A DNA stretch of 64,000 bases from Rhizobium sp. (GCA_027533385.1 JAPZUE010000055.1:1-64000); one strand, 5' to 3'. Shown: positions 51,610 through 60,484, counted from the stretch's first letter. Numbers and translations: made by a program. Notes: generated from the letters alone by a model not told the origin.

Positions 51610-52707
51610 GTGGCGCAATCCCTCGACGATATCACCGTGGTTGCGCCGCATTTCAAGCGGCGCCTCTCCGGCGTAACATCGACCGTCATTCAGCTCATTC
51701 CCGAACAGCGGCGCCAGGGTCTCGGTATCGTGACCCTGGGGCCCGGTCTGCCGGGCCATCTGCCAAAGATGCGCTGGTCGGACCTGCCGGCACTCTGGAA
51801 GAAACCGGCCAACGGAAAGCCGCGCATCTGGCATGCCCGTCGCAACAATGAGATGCTGGCCGGCCTGATCCTCCGCGACGTGCTCCGCATGCCGCTCAAG
51901 CTGCTCTTTACCTCGGCAGCACAACGGCATCACAGCCGCTATACCCGCTGGCTGATCTCGAAGATGGACGCGGTCGTTGCCACCAATGCGAAATCCGGCT
52001 CCTTCTTGAAGGTGCCGCATACCGTGATACGCCACGGCGTGGACTTGCAGCTGTTCCACCCCTCCGAAGAGATAGACAAGGGCCTTCCCGAGGATCTGAA
52101 GGGCCGTCACCTCGTTGGCTGCTTCGGTCGCGTCCGCCACCAGAAGGGCACCGATCTCTTCGTCAGGGCAATGATCGAGCTTCTGCCGCAGAACCCGGAA
52201 TGGACGGCCGTAATTTCCGGCCGGGTGACGACAGAACATGCGAGCTTTGCCGACAAGCTGAAGGCCGATATCGCGGCGGCCGGTCTTTCTGATCGCATCC
52301 GCTTTCTCGGAGAAGTGGATGACATCAAGCCCTGGTATCGCCGCCTGACGCTCTACGTCGCCCCGTCCCGAAACGAAGGCTTCGGTCTCACACCGCTCGA
52401 AGCAATGGCATCGGGAACCGCCGTGATAGCCAGCGACGCCGGCGCCTATGCCGAGATGATCGTTGAGGGAGAGACCGGATCGGTCGTGCCGGCAGGAGAC
52501 TACGAGCGCCTGCGCGATGCGATCTCGGCCTTCCTGGAACCGCAAAAGGCCATGCAGTCCGGCCGCAAGGGCCGCGAACACGTCGAAGCAACCTTCGGGC
52601 TCGAACGCGAAGCGGACCAGTTGGCTGAGGTTTACGCGGGTCTGCTCGGCGCTTCCCTGCCCCGTACGACAGCAGCATCCCGACCCGCAACTTCCGCGAA
52701 TGTTTGA
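51610..52707 (+). CDS. lpcC: GT4 glycosyltransferase, LpcC-like LPS core mannosyltransferase
   Basis: About 365 residues from GTG. The sequence follows the rhizobial LpcC pattern closely: APHFKRRLSGVTSTVIQLIP, RIWHARRNNEMLAGLILRDV, CFGRVRHQKGTDLFVRAMIE and the GT4 signature ENEGFGLTPLEAMASG-type (here RNEGFGLTPLEAMASG). LpcC in Rhizobium adds a core mannose to Kdo in LPS assembly at the inner membrane. It follows greA with a 23-bp gap. An in-frame GTG at 51577 overlapping greA is a less likely start. Confidence 0.88.
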   Translation: MAQSLDDITVVAPHFKRRLSGVTSTVIQLIPEQRRQGLGIVTLGPGLPGHLPKMRWSDLPALWKKPANGKPRIWHARRNNEMLAGLILRDVLRMPLKLLFTSAAQRHHSRYTRWLISKMDAVVATNAKSGSFLKVPHTVIRHGVDLQLFHPSEEIDKGLPEDLKGRHLVGCFGRVRHQKGTDLFVRAMIELLPQNPEWTAVISGRVTTEHASFADKLKADIAAAGLSDRIRFLGEVDDIKPWYRRLTLYVAPSRNEGFGLTPLEAMASGTAVIASDAGAYAEMIVEGETGSVVPAGDYERLRDAISAFLEPQKAMQSGRKGREHVEATFGLEREADQLAEVYAGLLGASLPRTTAASRPATSANV

Positions 52708-52710
52708 TCG

Positions 52711-53667
52711 ATGGCAGCGCGCGATCTCCTCGATATCCTGATCGTCAACAAGGACAACAGCTTCGGGCTGACCCGAGACACCAATCTCCTGGTTGAAGCG
52801 CTGGCCTCGATCGGGAAATCAGAAGGTGTCGCGACCAAAGGCATCAGGGCACGGTCGTTTCTCGATTGGCTGTTCCGACGCAGACAGGCGCAAACCATCA
52901 TCCACATCGAACGGGCGTTTCCGCGCTGGTACAGCGCTGCGAAGTTCAATCTGCTCTGCCCGAACCAGGAGCGCTTTCCCCGCCGGCACCTCGGCAGACT
53001 AAAAGGCATCGACCTGGTGCTGGCAAAGAGCCGCCACGCAGAACAGATCTTTCGCGGCCTCGGCGTGCCCACGGTCTATGTGGGCTTCACCTCAGAGGAC
53101 CGTCTCGACGAGACGGTGCCGAAGAACTGGAACAGTTTCTTCCATCTCGCAGGCGGAAGCACACTGAAGGGCACGGAAGACGTCATCGAATTGTGGTCAC
53201 GCCATCCGGAATGGCCGGAACTGGTGCTGGTGCAGCGTGATCCGCATCCCAAGGCGGCCGCCATCGCCAATATCCGGGTGGTCAGCGGCTACATCACCGA
53301 CGCACAATTGAAAGAGCTGCAGAACAGCTGCGGCATCCATCTCTGCCCGTCCCGCTCGGAAGGCTGGGGGCATCACCTGGTCGAAGCGCTGTCGGTCGGC
53401 GCGGTCACCGTCACCACTGACGGCCCGCCGATGAACGAGCATGTTTCACCCGATTGCGGCCTGCTCATTCCCTATGGGCGCTCCGAGCCCAGGCACCTGG
53501 GGACAAACTACCTCGTGGACCTCTCTGCAATGGAAAAGGTCGTCGAGACCTTGATTCGCATGGATGCTTCGGAAAAGCAGCGGCTCGGATCCGCCGCCCG
53601 CAGGCGCTTCCTGGAGATCGATGCCGGTTTCCGTACGAGGCTGGCGGAAGCGCTGAAGCCCTACTGA
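52711..53667 (+). CDS. Glycosyltransferase, probable LPS-core type
   Basis: 318 residues starting 3 bp after the lpcC stop, so in the same operon. The C-terminal half has a GT4-like donor site (GIHLCPSRSEGWGHHLVEALSVGAVTVTT in about 210-240), while the N-terminal half is divergent. Position beside lpcC suggests it adds another sugar to the LPS core or a related glycan. Acceptor and donor unknown. Confidence 0.75.
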   Translation: MAARDLLDILIVNKDNSFGLTRDTNLLVEALASIGKSEGVATKGIRARSFLDWLFRRRQAQTIIHIERAFPRWYSAAKFNLLCPNQERFPRRHLGRLKGIDLVLAKSRHAEQIFRGLGVPTVYVGFTSEDRLDETVPKNWNSFFHLAGGSTLKGTEDVIELWSRHPEWPELVLVQRDPHPKAAAIANIRVVSGYITDAQLKELQNSCGIHLCPSRSEGWGHHLVEALSVGAVTVTTDGPPMNEHVSPDCGLLIPYGRSEPRHLGTNYLVDLSAMEKVVETLIRMDASEKQRLGSAARRRFLEIDAGFRTRLAEALKPY

Positions 53668-53677
53668 GGTAGCTACC

Positions 53678-54145
53678 TCAGATCTCCACCAATCCGCCCT
53701 TCTTCACCTGTCGGATCGTCAGCATTGTCCGCACCGTGTCGACATGCTCGTTGGCCGTCAGCACCTCGATGACGAAATCCTGGAACCGCGTCAGGTTCTC
53801 GGCCACGCAATGCAGCAGAAAATCGCTGTCGCCATTGACCATCCAGGCCTGACGCACGATCGGCCAGCTGTCGGTGGCAGCCGCAAAGGCCTTGAGATTG
53901 GCCTCCGACTGGTGCTTCAGGCCGACCATGCAGAAAGCGACGAGATCATAGCCGAGGCGGCTGGCATTCAAGACAGCGTGATAGCTCTCGATCACGCCGG
54001 CCTCTTCGAGCTTGCGCACCCGCCGCAGGCAGGGTGGCGCCGAGATGCCGACGCGTTCGGAAAGCTCCACATTGGTCATCCGCCCATCCCGCTGCAATTC
54101 TTTCAGAATGCGCAGATCGATGGCGTCGAGTTCTACCTTGAGCAC
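53678..54145 (-). CDS. Lrp/AsnC-family transcription regulator
   Basis: 155 residues: N-terminal HTH (about 8-60; DLRILKELQRDGRMTNVELS, GISAPPCLRRVRKLEEAGVI) and C-terminal RAM/ligand-binding domain (about 70-150). It probably senses an amino acid. It converges on the glycosyltransferase gene (10-bp gap) and is divergent from trxB. Confidence 0.92.
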   Translation of the reverse strand: MLKVELDAIDLRILKELQRDGRMTNVELSERVGISAPPCLRRVRKLEEAGVIESYHAVLNASRLGYDLVAFCMVGLKHQSEANLKAFAAATDSWPIVRQAWMVNGDSDFLLHCVAENLTRFQDFVIEVLTANEHVDTVRTMLTIRQVKKGGLVEI

Positions 54146-54383
54146 GGTCGCTCCTTTTGAAGATGTGTGCGATATCTACTCCATCAGGAACAATTGGCAA
54201 GAATCCTCCGCCTTCACGCACAATTATTGCGTGGACGCGCAAAGCTCTGTTGCTAAAGCAGAGCAACGCCTTGAATTGCGCTTCGCTTCGATCCTAAATG
54301 AGCGTCAGTCGCGCGAGGATCGGGGCAGCCGCGTATAGAGGCCCCAGTCGATGTTACCCATCGCGCGTTGAAAGGAAGCGACA

Positions 54384-55361
54384 ATGACTGCCCGCCACAC
54401 CAAGGTGCTGATCATCGGCTCCGGCCCTGCCGGCTACACCGCCGCGATCTACGCCGCCCGCGCCATGCTGAAGCCGGTCCTGATCGCCGGCATGGAACAG
54501 GGTGGCCAGCTGATGATCACCACGGACGTGGAAAACTATCCGGGCTTCGCCGATCCGATCCAGGGCCCCTGGCTGATGGAGCAGATGCTGAACCAGGCGA
54601 AACATGTCGGCACCGAGATCGTCAGCGACCTCGTCACCGAAGTCGACACCAGCCATCGGCCGTTCACGATCAAGACCGACAGCGGTCAGGTCTGGACATC
54701 AGACACGCTGATCATCTGCACCGGCGCCAAGGCCAAGTGGCTCGGCATCGAAAGCGAGCAGCATTTCCAGGGCTTTGGCGTCTCCGCCTGCGCGACCTGC
54801 GACGGCTTCTTCTATCGCAATAAGGACGTCATCGTCGTCGGCGGTGGTAACTCTGCCGTCGAGGAAGCGCTCTATCTCTCGCATATCTGCAAGTCGGTCA
54901 CCGTCGTGCACCGCCGTGATAGCTTCCGTTCGGAAAAGATCCTGCAGGAACGCCTCTTCGCCAAGGAGAATATCCGCGTTCTCTGGAACACCACGGTCGA
55001 GGAAATCACCGGCACCCCGGCCAAGCCGCCGATGCCGCCGTCCGTCTCTGGCGTCAAGCTCAAGGACGCGCTGACAGGCGCCATCACCGACATGCCGATC
55101 GACGGCGTCTTCGTCGCCATCGGCCATGCCCCGGCCGTCGAACTGTTCAAGGGCAAGCTGAAGCTGAAATCCAACGGTTATCTCTGGACCGCGCCGGATT
55201 CGACCGCAACCGACGTGCCCGGCATCTTTGCCGCCGGCGACGTCACAGATGATGTCTATCGCCAGGCAATCACCGCCGCCGGCATGGGCTGCATGGCAGC
55301 ACTTGAGGCCGAGCGCTTCCTGTCTGCCCAGCCCGTCGAGACGAAACAAGCCGCGGAATAA
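54384..55361 (+). CDS. trxB: Thioredoxin-disulfide reductase
   Basis: 325 residues. FAD site GSGPAGYTAAIYAAR (about 12-26), redox pair in SACATCDGFFYRN (C136/C139 or near), NADPH site GGGNSAVEEAL and the C-terminal FAD contact GIFAAGDVTD. It keeps thioredoxin reduced with NADPH. GAAAGGA is 6-7 bases before the ATG. The LysR gene after it begins 20 bp downstream and is probably co-transcribed. Confidence 0.96.
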   Translation: MTARHTKVLIIGSGPAGYTAAIYAARAMLKPVLIAGMEQGGQLMITTDVENYPGFADPIQGPWLMEQMLNQAKHVGTEIVSDLVTEVDTSHRPFTIKTDSGQVWTSDTLIICTGAKAKWLGIESEQHFQGFGVSACATCDGFFYRNKDVIVVGGGNSAVEEALYLSHICKSVTVVHRRDSFRSEKILQERLFAKENIRVLWNTTVEEITGTPAKPPMPPSVSGVKLKDALTGAITDMPIDGVFVAIGHAPAVELFKGKLKLKSNGYLWTAPDSTATDVPGIFAAGDVTDDVYRQAITAAGMGCMAALEAERFLSAQPVETKQAAE

Positions 55362-55381
55362 GCGACATGAGAGGGGGCGGC

Positions 55382-56278
55382 ATGCCGCTGGACTGGGACA
55401 AACTGCGCATTTTTCATGCCGCTGCGGAAGCCGGGTCCTTCACCCATGCCGCAGATAAGCTGCATCTGTCCCAGTCGGCCATCAGCCGCCAGGTCTCCTC
55501 GCTGGAGCAGGACATCGGCGTCAAGCTTTTCCACCGCCACGCCCGCGGCCTGATCCTCACCGAACAGGGTGAATTGCTCTATCGCACGGCCCACGACGTG
55601 CTGATCAAGCTGCAGACCGTCAAGATGCAGCTGACGGAGACCACCGAGAAACCCTCCGGAAAGCTCCGCGTCACGACCACCGTCGGTCTCGGCCAGGGCT
55701 GGCTCACCGACAAGGTCCAGGAGTTCCTGCAGCTCTATCCCGACATGTCGATCCAGCTCCTCCTCGACAACGAGGAGCTGGACGTCAACATGCGTCATGC
55801 CGACTGCGCCATCCGCCTGCGCCAACCGCAGCAGTCGGACCTGATCCAGCGCAAGCTGTTCACGGTGCATATGCATGTCTATGCAGCACCGTCCTACATC
55901 AACCGCTACGGCGAGCCACAGTCGATCGAGGATCTCGACAATCACAAGATCATCACCTTCGGCGAGCCGGCCCCGAACTACCTGCTCGACGTCAACTGGC
56001 TGGAAGTCGCAGGACGCTCCTCGGACAACCCGCGCATCCCGCATCTGCAGATCAACAGTCTGACCTCGATCAAGCGCGCCTGCCTGCTCGGCATCGGCAT
56101 CGCCATGCTGCCCGACTATATTGTCGGTCGCGACCCGGGCCTGCTGCAGCTTGTCACGAGTGCCGACGTCCCGTCCTTCGATACCTATTTCTGCTATCCG
56201 GACGAGATCAAGAACGCGGCAAAGCTCAAGGCTTTCAGGGACTTCATCGTCGCCAAGGCGCGCAACTGGAATTTCTGA
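55382..56278 (+). CDS. lsrB: LysR-family regulator LsrB/VtlR
   Basis: 298 residues beginning MPLDWDKLRIFHAAAEAGSF, the opening of the LsrB (Sinorhizobium) and VtlR (Brucella, Agrobacterium) regulators. wHTH at about 5-62; effector domain after about 95 with three or four cysteines that could sense redox state. In Sinorhizobium lsrB also follows trxB. VtlR/LsrB activates expression of AbcR sRNAs and influences redox, LPS and host interaction. The sRNA gene lies directly downstream here, with a palindromic box in its promoter. Confidence 0.9.
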   Translation: MPLDWDKLRIFHAAAEAGSFTHAADKLHLSQSAISRQVSSLEQDIGVKLFHRHARGLILTEQGELLYRTAHDVLIKLQTVKMQLTETTEKPSGKLRVTTTVGLGQGWLTDKVQEFLQLYPDMSIQLLLDNEELDVNMRHADCAIRLRQPQQSDLIQRKLFTVHMHVYAAPSYINRYGEPQSIEDLDNHKIITFGEPAPNYLLDVNWLEVAGRSSDNPRIPHLQINSLTSIKRACLLGIGIAMLPDYIVGRDPGLLQLVTSADVPSFDTYFCYPDEIKNAAKLKAFRDFIVAKARNWNF

Positions 56279-56330
56279 CACCGCATCCGGCGGCCGGATT
56301 TTGTTGTCTAACAAACAGACTTGCAACTCG

Positions 56331-56347
56331 TGCATGCCTGACATGCA
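56331..56347. promoter_or_regulatory. Candidate LsrB/VtlR box upstream of the sRNA
   Basis: TGCAT-GCCTGAC-ATGCA, 5-bp inverted arms with 7-bp spacer, about -62 to -46 from the predicted sRNA start. This is where a LysR-type activator usually binds. The family is said to use T-N11-A-type sites, and this inverted repeat contains that geometry (T56333-area to A56347-area), but the exact match is not certain. Confidence 0.55.
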
Positions 56348-56357
56348 TAAAAAAGCA

Positions 56358-56386
56358 TTGTTCACTGCACAAAAAACCACCATATC
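56358..56386 (+). promoter_or_regulatory. Probable sRNA promoter
   Basis: TTGTTC, exactly 17 bp, CATATC, with start near 56393. This gives a transcript of about 118 nt to the end of the T-tract, close to the reported length of AbcR1 in Agrobacterium. Confidence 0.6.
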
Positions 56387-56392
56387 GCACAC

Positions 56393-56511
56393 AGCTGATG
56401 CACATGGTGGCTTTTTCCTCCCAGTTCCACCGCAGCAGCTGTTCCCCTCTGGAGGTTTTTGACCTTCACAATTCAAAGGGCCCTGGTTTTCCGGTGGCCC
56501 TCTTTTTTTTT
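56393..56511 (+). ncRNA. abcR: AbcR (alpha-r15) family small regulatory RNA
   Basis: Between lsrB and an arsR-type gene, the same neighbourhood as the AbcR pair in Sinorhizobium. The RNA contains TTTTTCCTCCCAGTTCC, a CU-rich core of the kind AbcR uses to pair with ribosome sites of ABC-transporter mRNAs. A CCTCC/GGAGG hairpin (56417-56421 with 56451-56455) follows and a strong terminator ends it. Only one copy is present here, whereas Agrobacterium and Sinorhizobium carry two in tandem. The 5' end is predicted from the promoter, not mapped. Targets are probably amino-acid and sugar uptake mRNAs, with Hfq. Confidence 0.75.
56477..56511 (+). terminator. Intrinsic terminator of the AbcR sRNA
   Basis: AGGGCC pairs with GGCCCT, with an inner CTGG/CCGG stem around TTTT, followed by C and nine T. 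The long uninterrupted T-tract is the strongest in the window and typical of Hfq-binding sRNAs. Confidence 0.85.
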
Positions 56512-56642
56512 GTTATTCTGTTGGAACAATAAACTGCCGACTGCGTTTCATCGTCGGGCGTAACTGGAGCCACACTTGCGAGGGTGTGGCCGCAGCGATC
56601 GATACGCCAGGGAAATGACATGCAGTCGTAAGTGGAGGGGAC

Positions 56643-56936
56643 ATGTTCCTTGAGGACGTGATGAAGGCGCTGGCACACCCGGCGCGCATGGAAATGCTGA
56701 TCTGGTTGAAGGATCCCAAGGAATATTTCGGGGTGCCGAAGGAAGAAGCGGTCGACGGCATCAGTGCGGGACAGTTCGAGCGCTCCGGGCTTTCTCAATC
56801 GGCGGTCTCGGCGCATCTGGCAACGCTTCAGAGGGCGGGTCTGATCAGTTCAAAACGCGTCGGCCAGCGTGTCCTTTACCGTCGCAACGAAGATGCCATC
56901 ACGGAATTTCTGAAGTCCTTGAACAGCACGCTGTGA
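56643..56936 (+). CDS. ArsR-type winged-helix regulator lacking cysteines
   Basis: 97 residues. The fold is shown by VMKALAHPARMEMLIWL at the N-terminus and LSQSAVSAHLATLQRAGLISS in the recognition helix region. There is no cysteine in the whole protein, so a thiolate metal site as in ArsR/SmtB or a thiol-based sulfide switch is excluded. It lies 61 bp before an Old Yellow Enzyme gene and probably controls it; the ligand is unknown. GGAGGGG precedes the ATG. Confidence 0.85.
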   Translation: MFLEDVMKALAHPARMEMLIWLKDPKEYFGVPKEEAVDGISAGQFERSGLSQSAVSAHLATLQRAGLISSKRVGQRVLYRRNEDAITEFLKSLNSTL

Positions 56937-56997
56937 TGCACCACATCGGGACTGCCGGCGACACTGTTCCCGCCGCCGGAAACTCCCGAGAGGTTTC

Positions 56998-58098
56998 ATG
57001 TCCAAGCTTTTTGAACCGACATCCGTCGGCACCATCCCCGTTTCCAACCGCGTCGCCATGGCGCCGCTGACCCGCAACCGGTCTCCGGGCGCCGTACCGA
57101 ACGATCTGAACGTCGAGTACTATCGCCAGCGCGCAAGCGCCGGCCTGATCATCAGTGAAGGCACCGCCATCACCCATCAGGCGCAGGGCTATGCCGATGT
57201 ACCCGGGCTCTACAGGCCTGAAGCCATCAAAGGCTGGAAGAAGGTAACCGACGCCGTGCATGCAGCCGGCGGCAAGATCGTCACCCAGCTCTGGCATGTC
57301 GGACGCATCTCCCACACCAGCCTGCAGCCTGATGGCGGCGCACCGGTTGCCCCGTCCGCGATTGCTGCCAAGTCGAAGACCTACGTGCTGAACGCCGATG
57401 GCACCGGCAGCTTCGTCGAGACGTCGCAACCGCGTGCGCTGGAAACCGCCGAGATCCCCGGCATCCTCGAAGATTATCGCAAGGCGGCCCGCGCGGCCAT
57501 CGAAGCAGGCTTTGACGGCGTCGAAATCCATGCCGCCAACGGCTATCTGCTCGAGCAGTTCATGCGCTCGAGCAGCAACCAGCGCACCGATCAGTATGGC
57601 GGTTCGGTCGAAAACCGCATCCGCCTGACGCTCGAAGTCGTCGAGGCCGTCACCCGTGAGATCGGCGCCGAAAGGACCGGCATCCGCATTTCGCCGACCA
57701 CCCCGGCCAATGATGTCTCGGATCCCGATCCGAAGACCGTCTACACGGCCCTCGTTGAGGCTCTGGCAAAGTTCGATCTCGCCTTTGTGCACGTTATCGA
57801 AGGTGCGACCGGTGGCCCGCGTGACGTTCTGCCCTTCGACTGGAAGGCGCTGATGGCTGCCTATCGCGCAGCTAGTGGCAAGGGTGCCTGGATCGCCAAC
57901 AACGGCTATGACCGCGCCTCTGCAATCGAGGCCGTCGAGAGCGGTTACGCCGATCTCGTCGCCTTCGGTCGCCCCTTCATTTCGAACCCGGACCTCGTCC
58001 GCCGCCTGAAGGAAGATGCAGCGCTGAACCCGCTCGACGCGGCCACGCTCTATGGCGGTGGCGCAGAAGGCTATACCAGCTACCCCGCTCTGGGGTGA
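56998..58098 (+). CDS. Old Yellow Enzyme, alkene reductase (NemA-like)
   Basis: 366 residues, TIM-barrel FMN enzyme. Visible motifs: RVAMAPLTRNRS near the N-terminus, QLWHVGRISH, the substrate-binding His/Asn in EIHAANGYLLEQF and NQRTDQYGGSVENR. It reduces activated alkenes such as N-ethylmaleimide or nitro esters with NADPH and may detoxify electrophiles. The upstream cysteine-free ArsR-type gene is a likely regulator, as NemR/NemA pairs are common though with different regulators. Confidence 0.92.
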   Translation: MSKLFEPTSVGTIPVSNRVAMAPLTRNRSPGAVPNDLNVEYYRQRASAGLIISEGTAITHQAQGYADVPGLYRPEAIKGWKKVTDAVHAAGGKIVTQLWHVGRISHTSLQPDGGAPVAPSAIAAKSKTYVLNADGTGSFVETSQPRALETAEIPGILEDYRKAARAAIEAGFDGVEIHAANGYLLEQFMRSSSNQRTDQYGGSVENRIRLTLEVVEAVTREIGAERTGIRISPTTPANDVSDPDPKTVYTALVEALAKFDLAFVHVIEGATGGPRDVLPFDWKALMAAYRAASGKGAWIANNGYDRASAIEAVESGYADLVAFGRPFISNPDLVRRLKEDAALNPLDAATLYGGGAEGYTSYPALG

Positions 58099-58213
58099 CA
58101 CAGCCTGGGCTTCCGGCCGATCCGGAAGCCCAGATCTTCGCCAAAGCTCCGGAATCTAGGGCTGAAAATCCTGCCGCAAGCCTCTGAAAACACGGCAGCA
58201 TCAGCCAAACGTG

Positions 58214-58483
58214 TCAGGCCTGCGGCCTGTCATCGCCGGCAAAAGTATCGAGGATCTCCACCTCAGGCCGATCACCGCCGTCACTATACTCTTCGCGCCA
58301 GCGACCCGTCTCGTCCTGATAGCTGATCGTCACTGGTTCATCGCCGACCTGCTGCTCTTCCATCACGATACGTACGGCTTCCAGCGCCTGGTCATGGGTC
58401 GGAAATGCCTCCGAATAGACGCCGCCGAGCCGATAGGCCCAACCGCCATCGTGCGGAACGATCTCATAGGTGATCTTGACCAT
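58214..58483 (-). CDS. DUF2188 domain protein
   Basis: 89 residues with the DUF2188 pattern: YEIVPHDGGWAYRLGG, FPTHDQALEAVRIV, then ISYQDETGRWREE. Small soluble proteins of this family are widespread but without known function. GGAGGAGAAGG-type sequence upstream of the ATG provides the ribosome site. Confidence 0.78.
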   Translation of the reverse strand: MVKITYEIVPHDGGWAYRLGGVYSEAFPTHDQALEAVRIVMEEQQVGDEPVTISYQDETGRWREEYSDGGDRPEVEILDTFAGDDRPQA

Positions 58484-58838
58484 CGCCTTCTCCTCCTGGC
58501 GATCACGAGTATTCCACCAAATCCGCCAGGGTGCAAATCAGCACCGCTGCGCCGCGCAGAAGGCTCGCGACCGTCCTGCTCAAGCAAAGGCCCCATGGTA
58601 TTCGGCCGCGCGACGAGCCGACACGATCGTGGCAACCGCACCCTGTCTTGCACCGGGGTAAGGACAACGGCCTCAGAAATCGGACAGCCGCCGGTCGTTA
58701 TCGCGCTCCGTTTCTCTCTGCATCTTTGCACCACTCACCGCCGGATAAAGCAATGGTGATCGCCGCAGCTCTTTTGGCAGGGAGCCTTTGAACCAGATCA
58801 GGCGTTGATTGCATCTACATCCATACCAGGAGGAATTG
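58484..58838. other. Intergenic region without a recognisable gene
   Basis: 355 bases between the DUF2188 gene and the sugar dehydrogenase gene, divergent promoters expected on both sides. Open frames here have no ribosome site or similarity. I see no strong hairpin or palindrome. Confidence 0.5.
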
Positions 58839-60065
58839 ATGAACCGTCTCCCCCATGTACTCGCCGGAACCATGCTCGGCCTCAGCCTTGCGACACTGCC
58901 AGCCTTCGCACAGCAGGCCGGCACACCGGTTGAGACCAAGGCGCCGAACGCGCCCGACCAGCAGCCCGCCTTTTCCGGCCAGACGCGCGCCCCGCAACCG
59001 CCGCAGATCGCCAACATCAAGACGGAGGTCATCGCGGAAGGCCTCCCTCACCTCTGGGCGATGGAATTCCTGCCCGATGGCCGCATGCTCGTGACAGCAA
59101 AACAGGGCGCGATGCACATCATCGGCAGCGACGGCAAGGAAGGTCCCGAGATCGCCAACGTTCCCGAGGTGCTGGCAAACGGCCAGGGCGGCCTTCTCGA
59201 TGTGGCGCTCGCCCCGGACTACGCAACGTCAGGCAAGATCTTCTTTTCCTTTTCCGAACAGCGCGACGACGGAAACGGCACATCTGTGGCCTCCGCACGG
59301 CTCGTCGCTGACGATCAAGGCGGCGGCACACTGGAAGACGTTTCCGTCATTTTCCGCCAGTCACCGAGCTATGACGGCAACAAGCATTTCGGCTCCCGCC
59401 TCGCCTTCGGCCCACAGGGCGAACTCTACGTGACGGTCGGCGAACGCTCCGATCGCGAACCGCGCGTCCAGGCACAGGATCTGCAGAGCGGCCTTGGCAA
59501 GATCTTCCGCATCAGCCAGACGGGCGAAGCCCTGCCCGACAATCCCTTTGTCGGCCAGAACAATGCACAGCCGGAGATCTGGTCACTCGGCCACCGCAAC
59601 CTGCAATCCGCCACGATCGACGGCCAGGGCCGCCTCTGGACGGTGGAGCATGGCCCCAGAGGCGGCGACGAGCTGAACCTCCCTCAAGCCGGCAAGAACT
59701 ATGGCTGGCCGGAAGTCACCTATGGCGTGGAATATAGCGGCGCCAAGGTCGGTGATGGCGTCACGCAGATGGCCGATACCGAACAGCCCGTCTATTACTG
59801 GGATCCGGTCATCGCGCCCTCGGGTATGGCCTATTACGATGCCGACGCCATACCCGAATGGAAGGGCGCCTTCCTGGTCGGCGGCCTCGTCAGCCGGGGC
59901 GTCGTGGTGCTGCACATGGAGAACGACCGGGTCAAGTATGAGGAACGCGTCGATCTCGGCGCCCGCATTCGCGACGTAAAGGTCGGACCCGATGGCGCTG
60001 TCTACGCTGTCACCGAACAACGCGGCGGCGGCAACTCGACCATTGTCAGGCTGACCAAGGGTTGA
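58839..60065 (+). CDS. PQQ-dependent aldose sugar dehydrogenase (YliI-like)
   Basis: 408 residues with a signal peptide (about 1-25, ending AFA-QQ), so periplasmic. Beta-propeller landmarks are LWAMEFLPDGRMLVT, GQGGLLDVALAPDY, the catalytic HFGSRLAFGPQG and LGHRNLQSATID, and WTVEHGPRGGDELN, typical of soluble PQQ sugar dehydrogenases. It oxidises aldoses at the periplasmic face and passes electrons to the respiratory chain; PQQ genes are not in this window. A strong AGGAGG ribosome site is 6-7 bases upstream. Confidence 0.9.
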   Translation: MNRLPHVLAGTMLGLSLATLPAFAQQAGTPVETKAPNAPDQQPAFSGQTRAPQPPQIANIKTEVIAEGLPHLWAMEFLPDGRMLVTAKQGAMHIIGSDGKEGPEIANVPEVLANGQGGLLDVALAPDYATSGKIFFSFSEQRDDGNGTSVASARLVADDQGGGTLEDVSVIFRQSPSYDGNKHFGSRLAFGPQGELYVTVGERSDREPRVQAQDLQSGLGKIFRISQTGEALPDNPFVGQNNAQPEIWSLGHRNLQSATIDGQGRLWTVEHGPRGGDELNLPQAGKNYGWPEVTYGVEYSGAKVGDGVTQMADTEQPVYYWDPVIAPSGMAYYDADAIPEWKGAFLVGGLVSRGVVVLHMENDRVKYEERVDLGARIRDVKVGPDGAVYAVTEQRGGGNSTIVRLTKG

Positions 60066-60094
60066 AACGAAATCTCCGCCTCTGATCCATGTGA

Positions 60095-60484
60095 TCAGGT
60101 GCGGAATGCCAGCGGATGGTCGACAAGCGCACGATCGACCGTAACAAGCTGAAGGCCTTCGACATGGCACTGGGCGAGGAGCAGTCGGTCAAAGGGATCC
60201 CGGGTGGGCGGTTCGGGGTTGAGGCTGTGGAGGACATGTGCGACGTCTATGCCCAAGATCTCCAAGCCGCCCGATCTCAAGTTCACCGGAACTTCCGGGA
60301 GCGGCATTTCGATCTTCAGTTTCCCGAGCCTGCTCTTTATTGCAATTTCCCAAAGACTGGCGACGCTCGCAACGGCGCTCACATCACCAGCCGCGAAATG
60401 CCGCTCGACGTCTGGGAATTGCTGCTGGAAATTCCGCCTGAGGATGGCGAGCACGATATGCGTATCCAGAAGCAGGCGCACCAC
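60095..60484 (-). CDS. PIN-domain toxin (VapC-like), second module
   Basis: 129 residues starting at GTG, which overlaps the antitoxin stop by one base (TAGTG). PIN-domain residues: LLLDTHIVL (D7), SLWEIAIKSRLGKL (E46) and DPFDRLLLAQ, VTVDRAL (acidic ligands). This matches the group of PIN toxins related to DUF4411/VapC with a WEIA motif. Target RNA unknown. Confidence 0.88.
   Translation of the reverse strand: MVRLLLDTHIVLAILRRNFQQQFPDVERHFAAGDVSAVASVASLWEIAIKSRLGKLKIEMPLPEVPVNLRSGGLEILGIDVAHVLHSLNPEPPTRDPFDRLLLAQCHVEGLQLVTVDRALVDHPLAFRT

Noticed and set aside
54244..54264. Hairpin upstream of trxB as a leader terminator
   Set aside because: GCTCTG/CAGAGC forms a 6-bp stem but no T-tract follows and it may lie upstream of the promoter.
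56569..56590. Second AbcR-like sRNA in the lsrB-arsR gap
   Set aside because: A 7-bp hairpin is present, but there is no CCTCCC core and no T-tract, and little room before the arsR-type start.
56899..58101. 400-codon minus-strand open frame
   Set aside because: Antisense to the Old Yellow Enzyme gene, which has all family motifs.
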